Made by a program: the position numbers and the translations under genes. The notes beneath the pieces were generated by a model. The model was not told the DNA's origin and searched no databases. It saw only the letters and a program-made list of their open reading frames with translations. A stretch of DNA of 64,000 nucleotides from positions 1,054,001 to 1,118,000 of the forward strand of contig JALJCS010000037.1 of NCBI GenBank assembly GCA_023055355.1, read 5' to 3'. Every line of letters starts with the position of its first letter. The stretch's first letter is position 1. Below, one piece after another: positions 23,567 to 36,559 of this stretch. Source of the stretch: Agelaius tricolor. Taxonomy: Eukaryota; Chordata; Aves; Passeriformes; Icteridae.

Positions 23567-24926
23567 GTGCCCACAAGGGGAGAGGAACATGGTGACAGAG
23601 GCACTGAAAGACCAGATCAATTAAACTGTCATTATATACTTAAATAAACTTTGGATTGGCTCTGAGAGCACTGGGAAGTAACTAGAGTCATAATACTTCC
23701 CATGGGGAGGCCCAAACTTCTTTTAAAAATGCAAACATGCTAAGCCATAATTGGAAAGTGCAGCCTAGCCACATTATTAGCTTCATTTTGGAGGTGAAGC
23801 CAAAAAGGGAAGGTTATTTGTCTAAGGTGAAAAATCAGCAAAAAGCCCAAGTGCAAAAATAGTAAAGCAGCTGGTCAGCCTGGAATCAGGAGAGGCAGCA
23901 ACATCTGAGCTGCACAACAACATGGACCAATACAAACCACCTGAACTGCAGCTATTCAGGAAGTGAATTATTCAGAGAGGATAAGAATAAATCACACATT
24001 AGTGCATCAGGTTAATATGGCAGCAAATAACAGGAGAACAGGGTTATTTAGGATATATATAAATTCTTGTCAAGTGAGGTCATTTTTTTTTCTCCCTCTG
24101 GGCTCAATGAGACAAACATTCAGTCAGTTCTGAGTATCTCAGCATCAACAATGTTTTGACAACTTGGAGGGAGCTCAAAGAACATCTTCAGAGATGATTT
24201 AGGGACTGGAGGGATTGATTTACAAGGAAAGATTTTATGCTCTAAGTGGAATAGATTCATCTCTACTATAATTCCATTGATGTCAAAGGGCCAAGTTGTG
24301 CCCTCAATTACAACAGTGTAGATGTGGTAAAACTTCACTGGAGTGAAAATGTAAGGTCATGATTGGGGGAAAAAAATGGAAAAGGAATATTGTTAGATTC
24401 TGGACATATTACTGTGGAGAAACAGTAGAAACTCCAGGGCTTGTGATATTAAAAATTAACCAAGATAATAGTATTGAACAATATTGTACAGAGACCTGCA
24501 GTGACAGGGGAAATAAAAATACATAAGTGCTATTTCCCCATATTTTTATTATGATGATGATTACTGTTATATGAAAGCAGGAATCCACATCTGAAATTAA
24601 CTGCCTATTGGCCCTTTTAAACATAACATGTTTTAATATAGACAAAATATACCAGGGGAAAATTCATCTTTGGCAGAGCCAAGGAAAATAAGGATGGTTT
24701 TTAAAGTATGTAATGGATAAAGCAAACCCTAACAAAAGTATCAACCTGTTCCAATATACATCAGCCAGGGATGGTAAAGCAGAGATGACAAACTGTTAAT
24801 AACAATGGAAAAAAGGGAATTCTATTCAGTATCAGTTTGTAAACTGCAGCATAAAGAGGTGACTCTGAGGAAAGGTTTTAGAGGATGCCTGAAGTGAGCT
24901 TTAGGTTGATTTGGAATTCGAAATAT
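23567..24926. other. Unlabelled sequence with a possible MIR-like trace
   Basis: Mostly unlabelled. At about 23780-23840 the order 'cttcattttggaggtgaagc' then 'aaggttatttgtctaaggtg' recalls the MIR core (bases for 'cattttacagatgaggaaac' and 'ttgcccaaggtcac') but is too decayed to call firmly. Confidence 0.4.
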
Positions 24927-25345
24927 GAATCACAGAATCACCAAGTTTTGATTGCCCCCAAAGCCATCGAGTCCAACCTCTGACCAATCCCCACCTTGTC
25001 CCCAGCCCAGAGCTCTGAGTGCCACATCCAGGCCTTCCTTGGGCACCTCCAGGAATGGGAGCTCCAAACCTCTCTGGTTTGGGAGGTTTGGAGTTGGTTC
25101 CCAATGCCTGAACACCCTTTTAGTGAGGAAATTCCTCCTGATGTCCAACCTGCACCTCCCCAGGCACAACTTGAGGCAATGTCCTCAATGTCCTGTCCTC
25201 AGGAAGAAGAGAACAATCCTTGCCTGACTCCAGCATCCTGCCAGGGAGCTGTAGAGAGTGAGAAGGTCTCCCCTGAGCCTCCTTTTCTCCAGGCTAAAGA
25301 ACTCCAGCTTTCCCAGCTACTCCTCACAGGACTTCCAAGCTGGTG
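24927..25345 (-). mobile_element. CR1 LINE, antisense, about 420 bp
   Basis: Begins with the tail 'atcacagaatcaccaag', then 'agccatcgagtccaacctct', 'caccttgtccccagcccaga', 'cacctccccaggcacaactt' and 'ccttttctccaggctaaaga'. It is a different subfamily from 20907-21420: the tail-proximal block carries a CACCTTGTC...CCAGAGC motif, also seen in the fragment at 45970. Confidence 0.92.
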
Positions 25346-26179
25346 TAGTCCTCTGGAATCCCAGAACTTCCCAACAGGTTGTTTGCTGTAGGAGGGCAGA
25401 ACTATTACCTCTACTCTTTTATCTCTGAGATAAAAATAACATCTCTAGCAGAAAAAACAAAAAACTCTGATGATTTTTAGAAAAGCAAGAGGACCTGAGC
25501 AGGTTTCAGAGTGTTTTTGTGTCTAGGTTTAGAAATAAATCAAGGCAGCTGATGTGCACAGAGTGTGAGGAGGAAGTGAGGCACAGGAATAGTTGTGTCT
25601 ATCACAGTCGAGATCTGGAAGATAAGAGGCATTAAAATTCTATCAAAAAGACAAAATTTGCTCTCAAGAGAGAGAAGAATCCACAAGTGCTAAATTCAGT
25701 CCTGGAAGTCCATGAGCTGTTGCTCCTCCCTACCCCACCCAGCCCTCCAGGAGTGTAAAACAGGGATGGTCCCAGCCCCACTCCCCTGGCCAGGGGCGGA
25801 TAACCAAGGCTGGTAAAGAGATGTTCTTAAAAAAAAAAAAAATAATGGTGCACTAACTGGAAAAGAAGGTCTTTTAAGGAAGTGCAGAATGGAAAAAGGA
25901 AGAGAAGACCAGGCTTACATGGCATGGAGATCTCCACAGAGAGAGGATAAATCAGCTGAAAGGCTTTGGCAAACAGCCAGCTGGGAAGTTGATCTTGCTG
26001 GGACACAACCTTTGAACTGAAAAGTGCTGATGGCAAGGAAGGTGAAGAGATCATTTAAGTTCATCAGTAGATGAACAACAACTATTACAGACCAGTCTGG
26101 GTACTTAAAATCAAAATCAAGAGACAGTTTGGAAGATATCTAACCCATAAATACAAATAAAAGTCATAAATAATATGAA
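25346..26179. other. Unlabelled spacer
   Basis: No feature recognised; A-run at 25828-25843. Confidence 0.5.
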
Positions 26180-26600
26180 AGTTACAGTAAGAGGATGGTC
26201 TGATAACAATGTGACATTAAAAATAAAACTCACTGTATGGGATTACAAGTTACTTTGGATTGCTAATTTATCCTGACATAAATGCAGTGAAAATAATGGA
26301 AGAGCTAATAGAGGAACCAATTAATAAAGAATTAAGGGATAGGAATAGAATTAATGACTGTCAACATGATTTTATGGAAAATAGGTTTTATCAAATAAGC
26401 CTGATTTAATTATTTGGGGAGATTCCAAGCTGAACTGATAATCACATTGATGGGCTTGGCTTCAGCAAAGCCTCTCTGACTCAGTATCATAAAATGTTTT
26501 GATTCTAAAAGTTGGAGCTACACTAATAGAAAAGCGACTAAACAGATTAAAAACAGACTAAACTTGGTGAGATCAGAAAGAACCAATTAGTGGGGCTTTA
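26180..26600 (+). mobile_element. Decayed CR1/L3-clade LINE reverse-transcriptase relic
   Basis: The plus strand at about 26350-26410 translates to Cys-Gln-His-Asp-Phe-Met-Glu-Asn-Arg, matching the SQHGFMENRSCQTNLI block upstream of the reverse-transcriptase fingers in CR1/L3 LINEs. About 80 bp on, GLGFSKAS..Q (26455-26485) corresponds to the LDFSKAFD-V block. The frames are broken by stops and indels. The upstream 'gtgaaaataatggaagag' may correspond to the GKIME motif that precedes them. The element is inactive and old, like the minus-strand relic at 9485-10300 but covering an earlier part of the domain. Confidence 0.75.
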
Positions 26601-27569
26601 GCACAAGCATTTTCTCCTTGGGAAATTTCTATGTGTACACGTTTGCAGTGGGTACTATGAAATACCTCTAGCAACGACCCCCAAATTAATATCAGTGTAC
26701 ACTCACTCTTGCCAAAATGTGTCAGAGCATCAAAGTCTGAGGAAGTGGCACAAGAGGGTATTTCTAGGTTGGATTTGTCTGACAGTTTTTATTACATGTA
26801 ATAAAATATCCAGCCATGGTGGGGGCTGTCCTGGTGTCCACGTTCAGAGCTGGCCTGGGATGGCAAGAGAGGAGATACAAAATGGGCTTGGACACAAAAT
26901 CCTGGCACTCCAGATCCCCCTTCCTTCCTTGTCCTGGATCCCACTGCAATGTCCCAAATGCTGCTGGAGGCAGCTGCCTGAATTCTGGCTTGGCTGATGC
27001 CTGCTCTTATTTTTCCAGAGCCACCTCCTGCTGCTGGCCCCTAGATCCCTGTGCCCTGGTTAAACCCCTGGCACCTGCTGGCAGCCACATCTTTGCCCAT
27101 CCTCCCAATGACTCTGTTTAACTCAGAACCTTAGAACTGTGCTATAACTCAAAGCCTTCTCCCTTGTGTTCTTCCAAATCACATCCCAAATAATGCTCCA
27201 CACTCAAACAGCAGAAGCAGGCCACCATCTTCTAGAATCCATACAATCAGGGACCTTTCTGAGGTGTTTTTCTGCCCTTCCCTTCTGTCCTCCTGGTAGA
27301 TCTCTGTCAGGTTCTGTATAAAAAGCACTCCCAAAGAAAAAACAAGCACATATATTTCCCCCCCTCCTTTCCAGATCCCCACCCACAAATAAGTGGAATG
27401 CTTTTAGTGCACTTAGTGTTCTCAGATTATGTTAAAATATACCAAACATACACTGTTCTAGTCTTTCATGAAAACTTTAAATTGCTATTTCTGGGCTCAA
27501 TTCAACCCTTGCCTCATTCTGTGATAAAAGAACTTAAAAGCACTGTTCTAGAATAGAATAGGCTTTGGG
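26601..27569. other. Unlabelled non-coding sequence
   Basis: No feature recognised. Confidence 0.5.
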
Positions 27570-27650
27570 TTTTTTATAGAGTCTTTCACATTCCCAGTAT
27601 CCCAAAGGGCTTTACAAAGCACTGATGTAGAGACTGGAAGTACAGTCAGC
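27570..27650 (+). mobile_element. MIR/CORE-SINE-like fragment
   Basis: The run 'agtctttcacattcccagta' followed by 'tcccaaagggctttacaaag' resembles the 'ctcaaagcgctttacaaa' segment of amniote MIR-like SINEs. Only about 80 bp are recognisable. Confidence 0.5.
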
Positions 27651-28353
27651 GTAGGCAAATGCAGCATCCATTATGTGCTCAGGGATGGCTCATGCACCCA
27701 GCACCCAGCCTTATGTAACAGCAGTGGGGCTGGAAGGGGAGTGCAGCACCACTTGGACACCAAAATCCCTTCAGTGGGCCACAGGGAGGGCTGGGAGGCT
27801 GGAGGAGAAGGTGGAGTGAAGCAGGAGAGGCAGGGAAGTGTGGCTGGGGGGCTGCAGGTGCTGTGTTCGAAGCAGTCAGTGGCACTGATGTGCCCCTGGG
27901 AGAAATTGGGATAGGGGAGCTCTCCTGGGCTGGTGGAGGCAATCAGCACCTGTGTGTGTGAGCATCCTTGCTGGATAAAGGGTCAGCAGGCAAAGTGTGT
28001 GTCCAGGATGGAGTGGTGAGGGTGGGAACAGCTTCTCTGTGGCTGTGGCTGGGAGAGCCACCAGGAGATGGATGTCCTGCATTTGCTGCATGCCTGAGGA
28101 AGGAAGGCAGCAGGGAGGGGATGCCCAGTGCCTGTGCCTGAATTGTGTGCTGGTTATTTGTGCATCTGAGCAAGAGTGGAGGGAGAAATAGTTCCCTCTG
28201 CATGGCAGGGAAAGGATTTCTCTGCAGACACTCATTGCCACTGAGGTACATAGAAGCAACTTCAAATAAACAAACTCAAACTAACTCACAACTAAACCAA
28301 TGGGCTGAGCTAATGAACAGCAGGGTGGCCACTATGACAGTCAGTGAGGGAAT
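27651..28353. other. Unlabelled GC-richer sequence
   Basis: No feature recognised. Several overlapping short frames occur on both strands, as expected of GC-richer non-coding DNA. Confidence 0.5.
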
Positions 28354-28510
28354 TCACAGAATCACAGAATCACTGGGTTGGAAGAGCCCTTCAAGATCAT
28401 TGAGTCCAACCCAGCCCCAACACCTCAACTCAACCCTGGCACCCAGTGCCACACCCAGGCTTTGTTAAACACCCCCAGGGATGGGGACTGCACCACTCTG
28501 GGAAGAGCTA
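28354..28510 (-). mobile_element. CR1 LINE 3' fragment, antisense
   Basis: A well preserved tail repeat 'cacagaatcacagaatcact' is followed by 'gggttggaagagcccttcaa', 'gatcattgagtccaaccc', and 'cccccagggatggggactgc'. The intact tail suggests a comparatively young CR1 insertion. Confidence 0.93.
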
Positions 28511-30114
28511 CAGGTCTGGTGAACCCCTTGGGGATGGGGTTACTACAGGAACAAGGACCATGTCCCAAAGCTGCACCCACCCACACTGGGGAGGCCTCTC
28601 TACCCAGGGCACCCAGAAGGTCACAGCTCTTCACCCAAAGGGTGACTCAGGGATACCCAGGAGGAAAATCACCCCTCCCCAGGGCTGTGAGGGCTCCCAG
28701 CTCTGGGGAACCTCCATAGGATCCATCCCAGTCCCCAAGGGTGCTTCCCTCTCACAGAACCACTGGTCTGAGGAAAATCCCAGAGGATAAAAAAGGGACT
28801 TTCAGCAGGGCCTGTGGATCTGCAGGTCAGGCTGATGGCCACCCACGTTCACAGCCCAGGAAAGAGAAGAAAATATAAACTGAGCTCAACTTCCTGGAGA
28901 GCACGTGGCATGGAACAGCTCAGGTCTGGCTGTGGGACTGCTTGATGTCTGCATCAGAGTGATTCAGAAAGAACACATATCATTTTACTTCCACCCAGTC
29001 CTTTGTTCCTTTCAAAGTCTGGCTTTTTAGGGACTCAGCATTAAAAATAAATGAGAATTTCCCGTTAAAGATTTTTTTTTTCAGTGCATCACAAAGCATT
29101 CATTTAAATGTAGAATATTTTTAAAGATGTAAACACCTAATGGAAGTTACTTACTCTGATGGAAATGGATCTGTTTTAATGTTTAGAGTTTTAATGTTTA
29201 GAGTTTTCACTAGAAAAGGAGTTTAAATCAAACTGGGGGAAAAACAGGCCACAAAGCACTTTGTAACTTCTCCTTAAACGCAAATAAAACAGAAGAATAA
29301 ATTTTAAACCTTCCCTCTTCCATCTCTTTTCTGAAGAGCTGGAGACCAAGTCATGCTATGGGGTGGTGAGGACTGAGGAGCCTTGAGTCAGAAATAATAA
29401 ATGATAACACCCTGCAATTCCATGGAGGTTTGTGCATAAACCAGGAGAAACTGGTGCAGGAGGCAGAGACACCATCATGGCTTTTCATGGGGGATAAAAA
29501 ACCTCATTACAGATGGAAGGGTAGGGGGGCTTTGTGTTTTAGCTCACTATGACCAAGGTAGGTGGTGAAGCTCTCCCATGTGGATCCAGAGATCAGCAAT
29601 GCCTGCTACATAAATGCTGTGGGAAATATCACAGCACACCATGGCATCCTTGCGTTGCCCCCTCCCCAACCCCCTGACAGGACCTGTTTCCAGGCAGAAC
29701 TCTGTGAGAGAAATTTGGGGTAGGGAGGTTTGTAAAACCTGTGCTTGTTCTTGCTTGTAAAACCATCCAGATGTTCTGCTGCAGCTCCTCCATGGGGCTC
29801 CACATGGCATTTGCTTCACTCCCAGGTATCCCATGAATTATAGAGAAGTGTTGGCTGCAGGCCAGAGAGAACAAGTGTCTGTGCTGCTGCTGGAGCCCTG
29901 GCTCCCAGGGAGGCCTGGAGAGGAACAGCTCAGTCCCTGTGAGAGAGAGAGGGGACAGACAGGGAGGATGGCCCAGGTCCCAGAGGCATCCTGTGAGAGG
30001 CAGAACCTCACAGCACTCAGTTAAAGGAGATGTCTCAATCCAGAACACGTTAGCAGAAAGAGTTCAGCAGACCCTCCTGCTATTCCATGATTTTACAGGC
30101 ATCATTGAAGAGAT
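28511..30114. other. Unlabelled non-coding sequence
   Basis: No gene recognised. A 15-bp unit (ttttaatgtttagag) is tandemly duplicated at 29174-29203. Confidence 0.5.
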
Positions 30115-30300
30115 TCATTGGAAGAGATCATCCCATTCCACCTCCTGCCATGGGCAGGGACATCTTCCTCTGGCCCAGGTTGCTCCAGCCTGGCCTTGGA
30201 CACTTCCAGCAGCCACAGCTGCTCTGGGCACGCTGTGCCAGGAGCTCACACCCTCACAGTGAAGGATTTATTCCCAATCTCTAATCCAAAGACTCTCAGT
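30115..30300 (-). mobile_element. CR1 LINE 3' fragment, antisense
   Basis: Contains 'cctgccatgggcagggacat', 'ccaggttgctccagcctggc', 'cttggacacttccagcagcc' and 'ttcccaatctctaatccaaa', the reverse complement of a CR1 3' end. The octamer tail is decayed. Confidence 0.9.
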
Positions 30301-33300
30301 TGGAAGCAAGGCTTGCCCATCCTGCCTTTCCCAGCCCAGTTTCCCTTCCTTCCCATCCCAGCCTTTGCTCCAGCCATCCACTGCAGAGCAGCTGTGGTTT
30401 GCCTGAGCTTGGGGTGGGTGACAGCAAAGGCAACTTCTGAGCAGGGGAAAAAAGATTAAAGGGTAGGAAAACAGCAACATTCCTATCTAAAAGGACTGGT
30501 GGACAGCAAGTAGATAAGCCATAAAAGCAGGAAAATGTCTCCAGACTAAAGTAAATAGTAAGCTCTAAAAATCTACCTCTAAGAGATTATGTAGGTGGAA
30601 CTTTACAAAAGAAATCTCTGGGTTTACCCCAGTGTGAGCCTTTGCTTTGAATCATTTGCCAGGCACTCGAAAGTTTAATATCAGCTTTTGATACAGTATT
30701 TTTCTAAAGTGATTTTGAAGATTATATAGAGGGAAAAGGTAAAAATAAACCTGAATGGGAGGGTTTTGTTACAAAACCAGTTTTATAGCCTGACAGAAAA
30801 GTCATGAATGCCTTGGTTAAGAATGAAGCCCTGGCAGGATTGGATATCGTTTCTTAACTTGCAAAGTTTTTAGTGAACTGTCTCAAATACCAATGTGCTG
30901 CTGCCGAGATAGGCAGATGGAAAGGAGCTGATAAGCCAGAGACAAAGGAAATATCTTCAAATAACCTTTCAGAGAGACATCATTTAATGAACAAAGCAAA
31001 GAGATGGGCTTGGAGCAAAGTACTGAACCAAATACCTGTTGGAGAACAACACAAAGGGGCTGATTCACAAAGAATTTGGAGATGTTGGAATTTGCTCAAA
31101 AATTTCCTTAAAAATTACCCATGACAGATTGGACAGGGCAGAAAAAAAAGCATGGCAGAATGAAGTTCTAAACAGTGTCAGTGGCTGATGGAGATCTAAT
31201 AACCTGGCTTTTCTGGATGAGTGGCTAGAAAGGATCACATATTTTCTTCACTTCTAGAACCAAAACCAACACTTTATAACTGACAGTTTTCAAAACATTC
31301 TTGAAAATTTATGGACATTTGTTACACAGTGGAAATGCTTTTTCTTTTTGAGTGGTTAAAATCAGTTCCCCCTCATATTTGTGCAAACAAAGCCCTGTAG
31401 AGTGTGTGTGCAGCAAGAGGAACTAATACAGGTCCAGTCCAATGATTTTAGTGCTACTGATTCATGCTGGCTAAAAATCTGGCTTTATTTCTCCACTGTC
31501 CTAAGTTTATAGATTTTTCACTCTGCACATTAGATTTTTCCTATAGTAACAATGAAAAGATGAAACTTAAGCAGAGTTGGACTGAGACATGGGTAAAGCA
31601 TAAAATTTGTGGGATTTGCAAAGGACATAAAAGCCCATTTACCCCCAGGTTATGCTGTTGAAATGGGCTGCAGACTCTGGAAAGAGACATTTTTCTTGCA
31701 AATACTTTACTTTGACTGCTCCAGCTAAGAAATACACTTAAATCTGAAGTAAACTCTGGTGGAATAAGCTATACCAGAACCTGTAATATATGTCCAGAGG
31801 AGATCTCCATCCCCCAAACCAGGAGCATTTCCCTCCTGTGCCCTCCCTGCCCCTTCTGCGCTTCACCAGCTGCCCCTCAGAATAAAGTAATAAAAATTCA
31901 AATGAGTTTTCAGGAAAATATACCTGCAGAGGGGAGACACCTCCTGTCACTTTAATAACACACCAGGTTAATAATATTAAATCACTGCAGGCCAAGGAAA
32001 TGTCACTGGAAATATTTAAGGCTTCCCACTCAGGAGTGATGAGACTTTAAAGCAGCTGGGAAAGAAGCAGAACTGGGTAGGAAGGACTGGTGAGGCTGAT
32101 CCTGGCCTGCAGGGAAAAGCAATTTTGCAGGGCCTGTCTTCTCATTTAAGGGCTATCTAATATATTAAGAAAATAAAAGCTTATATAATGCTGGAATTGA
32201 AATACATGCTGGTGAAAAGGGGCAGGACAGCTCTGCAGGCAGCAGTCCCTGATTTATCACCAAAGCAGCACAAGATAGACAAGAAAGGGGCCAGATTTAA
32301 CCTTTTGCTGTGCAGAGAGGTTGTTCCTCAATTAATGTCAGAAGTCAGGATTTTACTGGCATGAAAATCACGGTGTCCATTTGAACTGGCCACACTCAGG
32401 CTTGGGTTTGCACCGTGCCTTGATCCACCTGGGCAAGGGTGGAACCAGTCTTAAAACAAACCCAGCAACCCAAAATACACAAACCTCTCCTAAAGACAGA
32501 TGGACAGCACGAGTTTAAGGCTGGCTGGGATTGCTAGAATGATACAAAGCTTTTTGACAGAGCTGTGGGATTTGTGTCACTTAAAAAAAAAAAAACAAAA
32601 CTATTTCAATTTTTTTTTTTTTTATTGATCCACAGATATAACTGGATAGTGTGAAAGTGGCCAGATCCTTAGCTCAGGAAAAAAAAAAAAATCCTTCCCT
32701 GGAGCTGTTCTGGTTTATACCAGCTAAAGGTAAAATCCTCTTCCACTGAGGATAATCCACATTTGTTTGGTTCTTGAGTTTGCTGGACAAATGATTCAGA
32801 AAGAAGAGGGACTGAAGCAGGATTGTGATTTGAAGGGCCCTTGTCTCTCCTGCTGCTCACAGCTCTGCTTCTCTTCCCATCAGAAGGAAGCCTGGAGCAC
32901 AAGTAGAGCTTGTTCAGACTCCAGGCTGGCAGGCAAAACTTTATCCTTGAAAAGCCTCACATGATCCCAACGTGCTCAGATTCCATAAATGCAACTTTTC
33001 CCTGGTGTAGTGACAAAGCCCCATGTAGGGATTGGAAGGGTTGCCACCAAAACCTAAAAATGGTGGTGAAGAGAAAGATTGTGACAAATGGGAGATTCCA
33101 AAGCCTGAAGTAAAGAGATTCCAGCCCGTGTTGATCCTTCCTTGGCTGGCATCACACAGAGTTGTGCCAGCCACCTCCCAACCTCGGTGGAAAGAAATCT
33201 CCACACCAGAAGGAAAACTGGCAAATATAACTCCAACCTTAAAAAAAAAAAAAACAAAACCAAAACCAAACCAACTCTGGAGCCCAAATCACCAGGTCTG

Positions 33301-33339
33301 ATTGCTGCACCAGGCCAGATTATTAGAAAATAACCCAAA
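30301..33339. other. Unlabelled non-coding sequence
   Basis: Three kilobases with no repeat family named. A-runs at 32584-32597 and 33241-33254, T-run at 32611-32624. A plus-strand frame at 30873-31124 (83 codons, basic and Trp-containing) has no recognisable relatives. Confidence 0.5.
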
Positions 33340-33960
33340 CAGAATTAGTGAACACATGGGCAGCACATCATTCTTTGGGAAGAGTCAATACAGCAGTTGT
33401 AGAGTGAAGTCATCTCTCACAAATCATTCCAGGCTCTTCCAAGTGATTAAGGAATATATCAATAGGGATGATTTAGTCAATGTAGAGCTCAGAAATTAAA
33501 AAAGAAAACAAACCTCTCATGCTAACATCTCAAAGCTCTTAAAGCAGCTCTGAGCTCATGGGATGAGAGAAGTTTTCTTGTTGAAGCGCCTAAAAATCCA
33601 GAAATAAACATATTTAATATATTCATAATTGGGCAGGAAAAGAGGGTTTGTAGAAAGAAGATGAAGTTTGTGGTAGACACGAAATAACTGAGCATAGTAA
33701 AATGTGAACCTGACTGTAGAGAATCACAGAATACTCCTGAGATAAGGATTCAGTGATGACAAATGAAATTCAGTGTTTGATAAGTGCTAAGTAATGTACA
33801 CAGGGAAAATAAGCCAAACTCCACATTTCCAGTCAGGAATGGGATCTTGGAGTCATTGTAATTACTTCTATAAAATGCTAGTTTAGTGCTCAGAAATGCT
33901 CAAAAAGGCAAATAGCATGCAGGAACTGCTGGGATATCAGAGGAAAGAATGGGTTACACA
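33340..33960 (+). mobile_element. Decayed CR1/L3-clade LINE relic, two blocks
   Basis: First block (33362-33490) translates on the plus strand to SFFGKSQYSSC.VKSSLTNHSRLFQVIKEYINRDDLVNV, matching the 'SFF.GK.SCLTNLLEFF..V.EYID..D.V.V' segment ahead of the SKAFD motif. Second block (33745-33930) reads NEIQC..SAK then, after broken frames, WDLGVIV..SIKC and CSK..IACRN. This corresponds to the region after the FADD box (F..DKCKV.H.GK, LGVIVD.S.K.S.QC, A..KAN..LG). The catalytic blocks between them are missing, so the element carries an internal deletion and several stops. Confidence 0.75.
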
Positions 33961-34647
33961 TCCCATTCTCTGGGGGTACAGCACAGGAGGGAGGGACCAT
34001 GGTCCCTGAGCTCTCCACCACACTCTGCTTCCCAGGGAATATTGCATCTTGCCATGACCCCAGCAGCAAAGCCACGTTTGTTTATGCAACCTAAACACTG
34101 CAAAGAGGTTTTGTACCCACTGATCCTTTCCCTGTGTTGTTGTGTGTCACACCCTGCTGGCATGAGCCACGAGGTGCCCCCAGCACCAATGTCACTTTTT
34201 GTCATAATGGGCCAGATTCTCTGCAGGCAAAATCAATGGCATTCCCTCTGGGTCAATAGTGGGGGCCAGTTTGCACCAGATCAGGAGGCTGCTAAATAAA
34301 AGTGATGCTGGACATTTCTTGAAATGAGCAGTTTTCCATCTGAGGACTGAAGAGCAGGATGAGGTGGGTTTCATGTTCACCAAAACAGGGCAAATAAGGT
34401 TTTATTCTGTGTAATATAGACATTTCTTTCAGTGAAAGAAAAAAAAAACCTCTGCTTGCTTTTGTTTATTTGATGTTTCCCCTCCCTACTCAGCCCCAGA
34501 AGAGAAAATAAGCTGATAAAGTCTATAATAGCACTAGCACATGTATCAACAATACTGACATGTTTTCAGTTGAATTTTCAGTTCATTCTATTTTCCATCT
34601 CACAATGAAATTCAGTTCAATTGAAAGATTCAATAGTAATGGGAAAT
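33961..34647. other. Unlabelled spacer
   Basis: No feature recognised. Confidence 0.5.
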
Positions 34648-34779
34648 AAGCTCTGGATATTGCATAATCTACTTCTCAAAGACCCAGGAATTAACAAACA
34701 AACATACAGAACACACACAAACCTAAAGGACCCACATTCTGTAAAGATGTAATAAGTCAATTAAATTCATGCTCAATGT
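34648..34779. repeat. 132-bp direct duplication, copy 1
   Basis: Begins 'aagctctggatattgcataa', contains 'gacccaggaattaacaaaca', and ends 'aattcatgctcaatgt'. The same sequence recurs at 36385-36516 with six substitutions and no gap. It does not resemble any repeat family I know. Confidence 0.93.
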
Positions 34780-36384
34780 GATTCTTGGCTGATGGGAGAA
34801 CACAAAGAGAGAGGTCAGATTCTGTTTTCAAAAAGAAGCCTCATGAAAAGGAAAGCAAATGGAAATGTCATTATTGAACATTATGATGAGAGATGAAAGG
34901 AGTCTCATCCAAGAAAAAAAAAAAAGCTCCAAGGAGGTGAAATGTAAATTGTTCAGATAGGAAGCAAATGAAAGGAGATGTGATAAGGTCAGTGATGAGT
35001 AAACATGGGGGAGAGCTGCAACTCAGGTTCAGGTGATAACAGTAATAAATATGAGGGGGCCTGAGTCCAAAGCAGGTGGGAATCAGCAGAGTTTCATCCC
35101 CTTCAGTGGGGCTGCACAGATCCACACCCACAGCAGCACTCAGTGTTTAGGCAGCTCCTTCATCTGTTGGTGCTATGCACAAATTCTTGTCTTCACCCAC
35201 AGAGGGAGAAAGGGAGGGGTAATAAGGGCCTTGGGGATTTTCATCCTTTCTTCTAAATGTAGATGTGAGTTTTGGTTGTTACAGGATTTGCTGAAAGCCA
35301 GAGCCATCTCCAACACAACTGAGCTCTAGAGATAAGGCTTGCCCCAAAAATGGTATTTCCCAGATGCCTCAAGGAGTCAGAGGACTTGTCCATAGAGCAC
35401 AACTCAGGGCCACAGAGCACTGGTTAAGATCCTTCACTGAAATGGCCTAAATATGGATTTTAAAAGTCCAGCATTAGCCCAGTCATGCCTTGGGAATGCC
35501 TAAGAGGTTTCAAGGACAGGCACTGAAAGGACATTCTTTCATAAGAAAACACCCATGTTTAGAAATGTTTATGCCTAGGAAAGGATTAGATTAGATCAAA
35601 ATGGGGAATTTTGAGTTCTGACTGCCTAACTCTACGTTGACACACCCACCAGTGATACCTGCAGGAATTCTAGACATGGACACTGTTGAGAGGGGATCCC
35701 TAAACTGCATTTCCTGCTCTGTTGCAGGGCTCCTGGTGGCAGCTACATGTGAAATAAAATCCCTGCAGAGACATCATTTTCCTAGACAAGTTAATCATTC
35801 CATCAGGGCACTCCTTCCCCTTGCCATGAGCTAGAGCACAGCTCCTCTGCCTGCCCTTAAACTCGGCTCCAAACTGCTTGCCACTCACTTGTGAGGAGGA
35901 AATCCCTGGCCTTGGCACAGGCAGGTTTGTTTAATATGTGGAGCTCCAAGAGATCCACTGGGATGGAAGGTTCTCAGTGGATGCTCGTCATCATCAAATG
36001 GAGGATGATAGTTAATTAGCTGGGAATGTCTCTCAGTGCCCAGGAGAGCAGCCATTCAAGCCTGACAGAGATAACTTGTCTGAGGAGCAAGTAATCCTGA
36101 TAAATGGAGCTCTAGAAAAGGACAGGAGAAATTAGAGAGGCAGGAGCATTATCTCTCCATGTGAGATTAGGAATTTTGATCCCCCTTTAGCAGTGTGTCA
36201 GTGAACACTGACACTCCAGCTGGGCTCAAGAGATATTTGGTGCTCTCATCCTCACTGACCCTCAACATCCACAGCTAACCCTGCTGGAACAAGGGACACC
36301 AAAAAGGGCTTCTGCCCACTATGTTCCCACACACATGCAAAAAAGAAAACATTTTCAAAAAATACATATTTCATATGTATTTTT
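34780..36384. other. Unlabelled spacer between the duplicate copies
   Basis: No feature recognised; A-run at 34912-34924. Confidence 0.5.
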
Positions 36385-36516
36385 AAGCTGTGGAAATTGC
36401 ATAACCTACTTCTCAAAGACCCAGGAATTAACAAACAAACATACAGAACACACACAAACCTAAAGGACCCGCATTCTGTAAAGATGTAATAAGTCAGTTG
36501 AATTCATGCTCAATGT
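36385..36516. repeat. 132-bp direct duplication, copy 2
   Basis: Same orientation and length as 34648-34779, six mismatches. Similarity stops abruptly on both sides: the flanks of the two copies are unrelated and share no short duplication. A CR1 lies about 45 bp downstream. Confidence 0.93.
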
Positions 36517-36559
36517 CAGCATGTCAGTTAGCTATAAATGGTCAATACCTGTGACAATT

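Noticed and set aside
27855..27875. tRNA-like T-arm (gtgttcgaagc)
   Set aside because: No anticodon arm or acceptor stem around it.
30873..31124. 83-codon basic, Trp-containing frame
   Set aside because: Looked protein-like, but I could match it to no family and its neighbours give no support.
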